A DNA stretch of 17,556 nucleotides, from assembly GCA_015487435.1 (NCBI GenBank), contig WFPU01000237.1:1-17556 (forward strand), given 5' to 3'. Source of the DNA: Sulfurimonas sp. (GTDB taxonomy: Bacteria; Campylobacterota; Campylobacteria; Campylobacterales; Sulfurimonadaceae). Made by a program: the position numbers and the translations under genes. Positions 12,430 to 17,556 of the stretch are shown one piece after another. The notes under the pieces were generated by a model. That model saw only the letters and a list, made by a program, of their open reading frames with translations. It was not told the DNA's origin and did no database searches. The stretch's first letter is position 1, and the number at the start of each line of letters is the position of its first letter.

Positions 12430-13512
12430 TTGAAAAAAATATTTTTGTCTCTCTCTTTTTTGTTAATTTTATTTAATTCTTTAGAAGCTAAAGATAAAAT
12501 TAGTGCATTATATATCCCTTTAGCAGACCATTATGCAGCTATAGTTGCATATGAAAGATATGCAAACAAGATGAAGTATGCAGATTTTAGAATAATCCAG
12601 ATGAAAAACTGGGATCTTTTGAGTTCTTATTTTTTAAGTAAAAAAGCAGATATGGCTTTTGTAATGGCACCACTAGCTCTTGATATGTACAGTAAAAATC
12701 CATATTTCAAGTGGATAGGTTTAATCCATCGCAATGGAAATGCCCTCGCTATAAATGAAGAGTTAAATAAGTTTGTTAAATTAGACGCTAAAAGAGAAGA
12801 TAGAAAGCCAGACTCAAGAGTTGCTGAGGCTATAAAAAGCATTTATAATCAAAGTTCTAAATCAATTCAGGTAGGTTTACCACATCTAAAATCAACACAT
12901 GCAGTCATTTTGTATAAATACTTAAAAGATAATGGTGTTAGTATTGCTTTTATTCCCCATCAAGATGCAGAGGTTCTAGGAATATCAGTAGATCCACATA
13001 AATCACTCCCTTTTATAAAAATAAAAAATGCTCGTGCAATTGCTGCTGCATTTGAGCAGTCATTACCTTGGATAGATTTAATTGAGACTAAAGAGAGTGG
13101 AAAAGTAGCTTGGTATTCAAAAGATGTTATGAAACATAAAGGTGGGCATGTTGAGTGTATTACATTAGCTAGTAACTCAGCTATTAAAAATAAAACAAAG
13201 GCACTAAACGAAGTGGTATATTACATTCAAAAAGCTGGAGCTGATATAGAAAATGCTAGAAAAAATAATCCAAAAGCGCTTGAAGAGATTGTAAATATTG
13301 TTCGTAAACATATAAAAGAACACAGCAAAGAAGCTATTATCGCTTCTTTGAACCCAAAGTTAAATATAATTAATTACAAAAATTTAAATATTGATAAACT
13401 TGGTCTTAAACAAATTATGGATTATGCAGTAGAGGCTGGAATTATTAAAAATAAAATAGATATAGAAGAGTTTGCTGATGATAGTTTCTCTCAAAAAGAG
13501 ATAAAGTATTGA
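12430..13512 (+). CDS. Periplasmic substrate-binding protein (NMT1/SsuA-like) coupled to a sensor kinase
   Basis: This 360-residue protein has a TTG start and an ATAAGGA ribosome site, then a signal peptide (MKKIFLSLSFLLILFNSLEA). The fold pattern is that of the nitrate/sulfonate/thiamine-precursor binding class: YIPLADHYAAIVAYERYA near the N terminus, KKADMAFVMAPLALDMY (about 70-90), IGLIHRNGNALAIN, and a VGLPHLKSTHAVILYKYLKDNG hinge segment. No ABC permease or ATPase is adjacent. The gene overlaps the start of a hybrid histidine kinase by four bases, so it probably presents a ligand to that sensor rather than feeding a transporter. The ligand is unknown. Confidence 0.8.
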   Translation: MKKIFLSLSFLLILFNSLEAKDKISALYIPLADHYAAIVAYERYANKMKYADFRIIQMKNWDLLSSYFLSKKADMAFVMAPLALDMYSKNPYFKWIGLIHRNGNALAINEELNKFVKLDAKREDRKPDSRVAEAIKSIYNQSSKSIQVGLPHLKSTHAVILYKYLKDNGVSIAFIPHQDAEVLGISVDPHKSLPFIKIKNARAIAAAFEQSLPWIDLIETKESGKVAWYSKDVMKHKGGHVECITLASNSAIKNKTKALNEVVYYIQKAGADIENARKNNPKALEEIVNIVRKHIKEHSKEAIIASLNPKLNIINYKNLNIDKLGLKQIMDYAVEAGIIKNKIDIEEFADDSFSQKEIKY

Positions 13513-16500
13513 AAAATAATATCCCAATTTTTAAATCTTTAAGATTTAAGATATATTTGTGGTTTTTGGTTATCTCTATTTTACCAGTTATCTATATATC
13601 CTATACAAACTATATAGAATATGAGCAAAAGCTTAAAGCTGCAACTTTTAATGAGATAAAACAAGCTTCAAATTTAAAGGCAAGATTTATAGATAATTGG
13701 TTTTCTTATAGAAAAGCAGATATATCTGCTTGGTCTCAACTAAAAGCAAATATCGACTTCTTAAAAGAGTTATCTATTTTACATAAGAGTTCAAAATTAG
13801 AATCACAAGATTTTATAAAAAGCTATGATTATTATAATTTAATTAGAACAAAAGAGGATACTTTAGTGTTGCTTTCGCAACAATATGATTATATCTATGA
13901 TCTATTTTTAATAGATTTAGATGGAAACATTCTTTTTAATGTTACAAAAGAGAATAGTTTAGCTGGATCATTAATAGATGGAAAATATAAAAACACAAAA
14001 TTCGCAAATGCTGTACAAAATACTCTTAAAAATCATAAGCTTAACTTTTCAGACTTAGAAAAGTATGATTCATCAAATGGATTAATTTCAGGTTTTATGA
14101 CAGCCCCAATAGTAGATGAAGCAGGTAAAAATATAGGAGTATTTGCAATACAATTTTATTTTGATAAGATTTTTAATATTTTTGATGGAGATGTCGGTAA
14201 TACTGATGTATCATATTATTTGGTTGGTAAAGATGGTTATTTGAGATCAAAAATAGATTCAAAGAATGAGATATTAAATGAAAATATAATTATAAACTCT
14301 AAACAGTATAAGAGATGGATGCAAGAGCATTTAGAAAACTTAACAATTCATTTAAGTTGTGATGAACCATTTCTTGAATATGTTAATACTAAAGGCGATA
14401 TAGTTTTTGGAACACATCAAAATATAGAGTTATTAGGTGTGAAATGGGCACTAATTAGTGAGATCAAAACAGATAATTTTACACTAGCCCAAAAAGATTA
14501 TTTAATTGATACTAGTTTGTTTTTAATTATTATAATATTTTTAATAGCAATAGTTGCCTATTTTGCATCTACTACAATAACAAAGCCAATAGAGATTCTT
14601 TTAAAAGCAACAGATGATTATGCATCTGGTAATAGGGATATTGATATCCAAGCTGATTCAAAATCAGAGATTGGTATTTTAAGTGAATCTTTTAATAAAA
14701 TGATTAAATCTTTAAGTAAAAATGAAAGAGAATTACTAAATAAAACAAAATTAGCTGAGGAAGCTGCCCAAAGTAAATCTGAATTTTTAGCAACTATGTC
14801 ACATGAGATTCGTACACCAATGAATGGTGTTATTGGAATGCTGAGTTTACTAAATAATACAAAATTAGATGATACGCAAAAGCATCATACATACTTGGCT
14901 CTTAGCAGTGCGACAGCACTTTTAGCATTAATCAATGATATTTTAGATTTTTCAAAAGTCGAAGCTGGTAAATTAGAGCTAAATGTTTATGAGTACAATA
15001 TAAGAGCAGAGCTGGGCGATTTTGCCGAAATTATAGCTCTTAAAGCCCAAGATAAAGGGGTAGAACTTATTTTAGACCTTTCAGGAATACAATATGACAA
15101 GATTAAAGCCGATGGCGATAGAATAAGGCAAATTCTTACAAATATAGTTGGTAACTCTATTAAGTTTACAAAAAAAGGGTATATTTTAATTCAAGTATCG
15201 CTGAATAAATTATCAAATGAAGATGCAAGATTAAATGTGAAAGTTACAGATACTGGGATTGGGATTAAAAAAAATAAATTAAATAAACTTTTTGATACAT
15301 TTACACAAGTAGATACCTCTACAACTAGAGAGTATGGTGGAACTGGACTAGGTTTATCAATTGTAAAAAAACTATGTGAATTAATGGACGGTAAAATAGA
15401 AGTAACTAGTGAATATGGAGAGGGAAGTATTTTTGAATTCAACATAGGTGTTAAGTTAAGCTCAAAGTCTAAAATAGTTGTACCAAGGAAAGATTTAAAA
15501 GCTAAACAAGTTCTTATTGTTGATAGTTTAAAACAAAGTATAGATGCTATAAAAAACCAGTTAGAATACTGGGAGATGGATGTTAAATATACAAAATCTT
15601 TTGATGAAGCACTTTTTGTATTAGGAGATAAATATTTTGATATTGTATTAATTGATATCGATCTCTTAGATGGGGATATTCAAAAATCAGCATCTATGTT
15701 AAAACAATCAAGTAAAAATAAAAGTATAAAGCTTGCTATGATGACACCACTTACTTTTAATACCGATAGCTCTATATCAGTTGATGGGTATTTTTCAAAA
15801 CCTATTACAATAAAAGATTATATGCGAGCTTTTGATGTGTTATTACAAACAAAAAAATATAAGCAAAATAAAGAAGTTCAAGCAAAGACGCAAAAATGGA
15901 AAAGTTGTATAAAAGAGATAAAAATATTAGTAGTAGAAGATAACCTTACAAATCAAACTGTAGCTCAAGGTATGCTAAAGCAGATTGGTTTAACATCACA
16001 AATTGCAAATAATGGTGCTGAAGCAATAGAGATGATTAAAAATGCTAAAGAGGGATACAATCTTGTGCTTATGGATTGCCAAATGCCTGTAATGGATGGG
16101 TATGAGGCAACTAAAAATATTCGTGATGGATATGTAGGTAAGAGAAATAAAAATTTAATTATAATTGCAATGACTGCAAATGCAATGGCTGGGGATAAAG
16201 AAAAATGTTTTAATTATGGCATGAACGATTATATTACAAAACCTATAGATTTGGATGAATTTAAAGCTGTTTTAATTAAATGGTTCTCCATAGATGAAAA
16301 TAATATAGGAGAAAAATTGGAAAAAAAAGATGAGCAAAAGCTTTTAGTTTGGGATGAAAAAGACCTTTTCCTTAGGTTAGGAGGTTCTAGAAATTTAATG
16401 CAAAAAGCTATAAAGATATTTTTAGAAGAGATTTATACTTTGAGTGAAAAGTTAAAGATAGCAATTGAAGAAAATAAAAAAGAAGATATAAAACTATACT

Positions 16501-16907
16501 CTCATACCATTAAGGGCTCAGCTTCTAATTTAAGTGCATTTAAACTTCAAAAAATCTCACAAGAGATAGAATATAATTTAGATGAAGATTATGATGAATT
16601 TGCAAACGAATTAGCTGAACTTATAGATGTTTTTAATAAATATATAGATAGATATATAAAAATTCAAGAGATTCAAAAAGTTGGAGTATACGATAAAGAT
16701 CTTTTTATATCATCTTTAAATGAATTAAAATTATTGCTTGAGCATGGTTCATATATCAACATACAAGAGATGTGGATTTTTTCATTAACTTTAAATGCAG
16801 ATATAGATAATAAGTTGTCTCAACTGCGAAACGAGATAAATAACTTTAATACAATAAATTCAATTGATATTATTAATGATATAATAAAAAATGTTATAGA
16901 TGTTTAA
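13509..16907 (+). CDS. Hybrid sensor histidine kinase with two receiver-like domains and HPt
   Basis: This 1132-residue inner-membrane protein starts with TTG inside the stop of the binding-protein gene. In order it has TM1 (about 12-32), a periplasmic dCACHE-like sensor (about 33-333, with FLIDLDGNILFNV), TM2 (about 335-353), HAMP (about 355-405), and HisKA with H432 in MSHEIRTPMNG. The HATPase follows, with N549, DTGIGI from 581 and GGTGLGLS from 610. A first receiver-like domain (about 667-790) has D716, T and K but only one acidic pocket residue (D672). A complete receiver (about 803-925) has EDN, D856 and KPID. The HPt domain has H999 in HTIKGSASNL, and about 70 residues of unassigned C-terminal tail follow. 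It resembles BarA/EvgS phosphorelays. No response regulator follows, so the output partner lies elsewhere. Confidence 0.93.
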   Translation: MKNNIPIFKSLRFKIYLWFLVISILPVIYISYTNYIEYEQKLKAATFNEIKQASNLKARFIDNWFSYRKADISAWSQLKANIDFLKELSILHKSSKLESQDFIKSYDYYNLIRTKEDTLVLLSQQYDYIYDLFLIDLDGNILFNVTKENSLAGSLIDGKYKNTKFANAVQNTLKNHKLNFSDLEKYDSSNGLISGFMTAPIVDEAGKNIGVFAIQFYFDKIFNIFDGDVGNTDVSYYLVGKDGYLRSKIDSKNEILNENIIINSKQYKRWMQEHLENLTIHLSCDEPFLEYVNTKGDIVFGTHQNIELLGVKWALISEIKTDNFTLAQKDYLIDTSLFLIIIIFLIAIVAYFASTTITKPIEILLKATDDYASGNRDIDIQADSKSEIGILSESFNKMIKSLSKNERELLNKTKLAEEAAQSKSEFLATMSHEIRTPMNGVIGMLSLLNNTKLDDTQKHHTYLALSSATALLALINDILDFSKVEAGKLELNVYEYNIRAELGDFAEIIALKAQDKGVELILDLSGIQYDKIKADGDRIRQILTNIVGNSIKFTKKGYILIQVSLNKLSNEDARLNVKVTDTGIGIKKNKLNKLFDTFTQVDTSTTREYGGTGLGLSIVKKLCELMDGKIEVTSEYGEGSIFEFNIGVKLSSKSKIVVPRKDLKAKQVLIVDSLKQSIDAIKNQLEYWEMDVKYTKSFDEALFVLGDKYFDIVLIDIDLLDGDIQKSASMLKQSSKNKSIKLAMMTPLTFNTDSSISVDGYFSKPITIKDYMRAFDVLLQTKKYKQNKEVQAKTQKWKSCIKEIKILVVEDNLTNQTVAQGMLKQIGLTSQIANNGAEAIEMIKNAKEGYNLVLMDCQMPVMDGYEATKNIRDGYVGKRNKNLIIIAMTANAMAGDKEKCFNYGMNDYITKPIDLDEFKAVLIKWFSIDENNIGEKLEKKDEQKLLVWDEKDLFLRLGGSRNLMQKAIKIFLEEIYTLSEKLKIAIEENKKEDIKLYSHTIKGSASNLSAFKLQKISQEIEYNLDEDYDEFANELAELIDVFNKYIDRYIKIQEIQKVGVYDKDLFISSLNELKLLLEHGSYINIQEMWIFSLTLNADIDNKLSQLRNEINNFNTINSIDIINDIIKNVIDV

Positions 16908-17451
16908 CTTTGATTTTTGAATTTAAGGAGATGCCAATAAGTACCATTAAAAGCATAACTATATAAACATTGATATATCCATAAGTAGCGCCTAGATAAA
17001 CTAACCAAAGAAGGATTGCTCCAAGAGGTGTAGGTATGCCTGAGAAATAGTTTTCAATCTTTCCTGCATCAGCATTGATATTAAAATATATAAGCCTTCT
17101 TAATCCTGATATTACATAATATATGCTGATTAGTGCAGCTAACAAAATTAAAATACCAAGGTCTGCTTGAGTGTAAATAGCTTGAAAAATAAGAAAAACA
17201 GGAACTAAAACGAAACTCAAAAAATCTGCAAAACTATCTAGTTGGATTCCAAATTCATTTGATAAATTATATTTTCTAGCGATTTTACCATCAAATATGT
17301 CAAAAGCTCCACCAATCCAAGCAAGGACAATAGCAAAGAAAAAATTATTTTGAGTTATGTAGTAAACAGCTAAAAGACCAGCGGTAATATTTACAAAAGT
17401 AAACATATTTGCTAAGTTAAATTGAGAAGATGGAGTAAAAAGAAATTTCAT
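16894..17451 (-). CDS. pssA: CDP-diacylglycerol--serine O-phosphatidyltransferase
   Basis: This 185-residue inner-membrane enzyme makes phosphatidylserine, the precursor of phosphatidylethanolamine. The CDP-alcohol phosphotransferase motif is complete: D51, D54-G55, A58-R59, G68, D72 and D76 (DIFDGKIAR...GIQLDSFAD). About five membrane helices are visible. It is shorter than the roughly 235-245 residues of Helicobacter and Campylobacter PssA as I recall them, lacking a C-terminal segment; the end ...NSKIKVKHL is basic. Its 3' end overlaps the convergent kinase gene by 14 bp. The TATAAT promoter and an operator-like palindrome lie upstream. The catalytic motif alone does not exclude another CDP-alcohol transferase such as PgsA, but the N-terminal ANMFTFVNITAGLLAVYY fits PssA best. 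Confidence 0.88.
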   Translation of the reverse strand: MKFLFTPSSQFNLANMFTFVNITAGLLAVYYITQNNFFFAIVLAWIGGAFDIFDGKIARKYNLSNEFGIQLDSFADFLSFVLVPVFLIFQAIYTQADLGILILLAALISIYYVISGLRRLIYFNINADAGKIENYFSGIPTPLGAILLWLVYLGATYGYINVYIVMLLMVLIGISLNSKIKVKHL

Positions 17452-17478
17452 TAATTACCTTAATTTAATAATGTTGAA

Positions 17479-17484
17479 ATTATA
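17479..17484 (-). promoter_or_regulatory. pssA promoter -10 box
   Basis: Read on the - strand, TTTTTTGTTATAATTTC gives TATAAT with the preceding T-run and G typical of epsilonproteobacterial sigma-70 promoters. The start would fall near 17471, about 20 bases before the pssA ATG, with AAGGTAATTA as ribosome site. Confidence 0.6.
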
Positions 17485-17508
17485 ACAAAAAATGGATTTA
17501 ATATCTAT

Positions 17509-17525
17509 TTGATAAGAGTTATCAA
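17509..17525. promoter_or_regulatory. Perfect interrupted palindrome upstream of pssA
   Basis: TTGATAA-GAG-TTATCAA is a perfect 7-bp inverted repeat around three bases, centred near -46 relative to the predicted pssA start. The size and placement suit a dimeric regulator. The half-sites recall Crp/Fnr half-sites, but the spacing is wrong for that family. Confidence 0.4.
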
Positions 17526-17556
17526 TATTAAGTAGATTGTAAGTAATATTGTATTA

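Noticed and set aside
12430..13512. The binding protein as part of an ABC transporter operon
   Set aside because: No permease or ATPase gene is adjacent; the only coupled gene is the kinase.

Overview
The window looks like a Campylobacterota (epsilonproteobacterial) chromosome, most like Sulfurimonas or a close relative. This rests on strong AT bias, T-rich promoters with TATAAT -10 boxes, and gene order. The run ahpC (divergent) / fdxA - ndk - yceD-like - rpmF - plsX - fabH matches, from memory, the order in Campylobacter jejuni. The genus is an inference, since no rRNA or tRNA gene is present.

Layout. (1) 1-812: C-terminal part of a membrane HD-GYP c-di-GMP phosphodiesterase. (2) 813-3182: a gene-poor stretch with two repeat elements and a Crp/Fnr-type operator, then a tight operon of a DUF2249 protein, a 12-TM heme-copper-oxidase/NnrS-like protein and a MIP18/DUF59 Fe-S assembly protein. 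A convergent NosL-like secreted protein follows (3223-3678). The set suggests nitrogen-oxide or anaerobic metabolism. (3) 3733-8351: ahpC enclosed by inverted repeats, then fdxA and the ndk-to-fabH block for nucleotide balance, ribosome and phospholipid/fatty-acid initiation. rpmF (49 aa) lies in this block at 6196-6345. (4) 8349-11120: a HIT-family protein, a candidate c-di-GMP-I riboswitch with a near-perfect promoter ahead of a small secreted protein, and a convergent DEAD-box RNA helicase with a structured leader. (5) 11174-17525: a DUF481 outer-membrane protein, a remnant of rmuC, a secreted substrate-binding protein overlapping a large hybrid histidine kinase, and convergent pssA.

The most unusual feature is a family of six short dispersed repeats (five of about 117 bp, one of 165 bp). 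They have terminal inverted repeats, nearly always TA on both sides, and two hairpin arms drawn from three stem types whose bases change on both strands together. Two nearly identical copies lie inverted around ahpC. One lies in the predicted 5' UTR of the DUF2249 operon, one meets the fabH stop codon and one lies beside the broken rmuC.

The second notable system is c-di-GMP control: an HD-GYP enzyme and a probable c-di-GMP riboswitch reading out to an unrecognised small exported protein. Several other leaders have RNA-like folds (rpmF, the helicase, and downstream of fdxA). All assignments come from reading motifs by eye; no database search or folding calculation was run.
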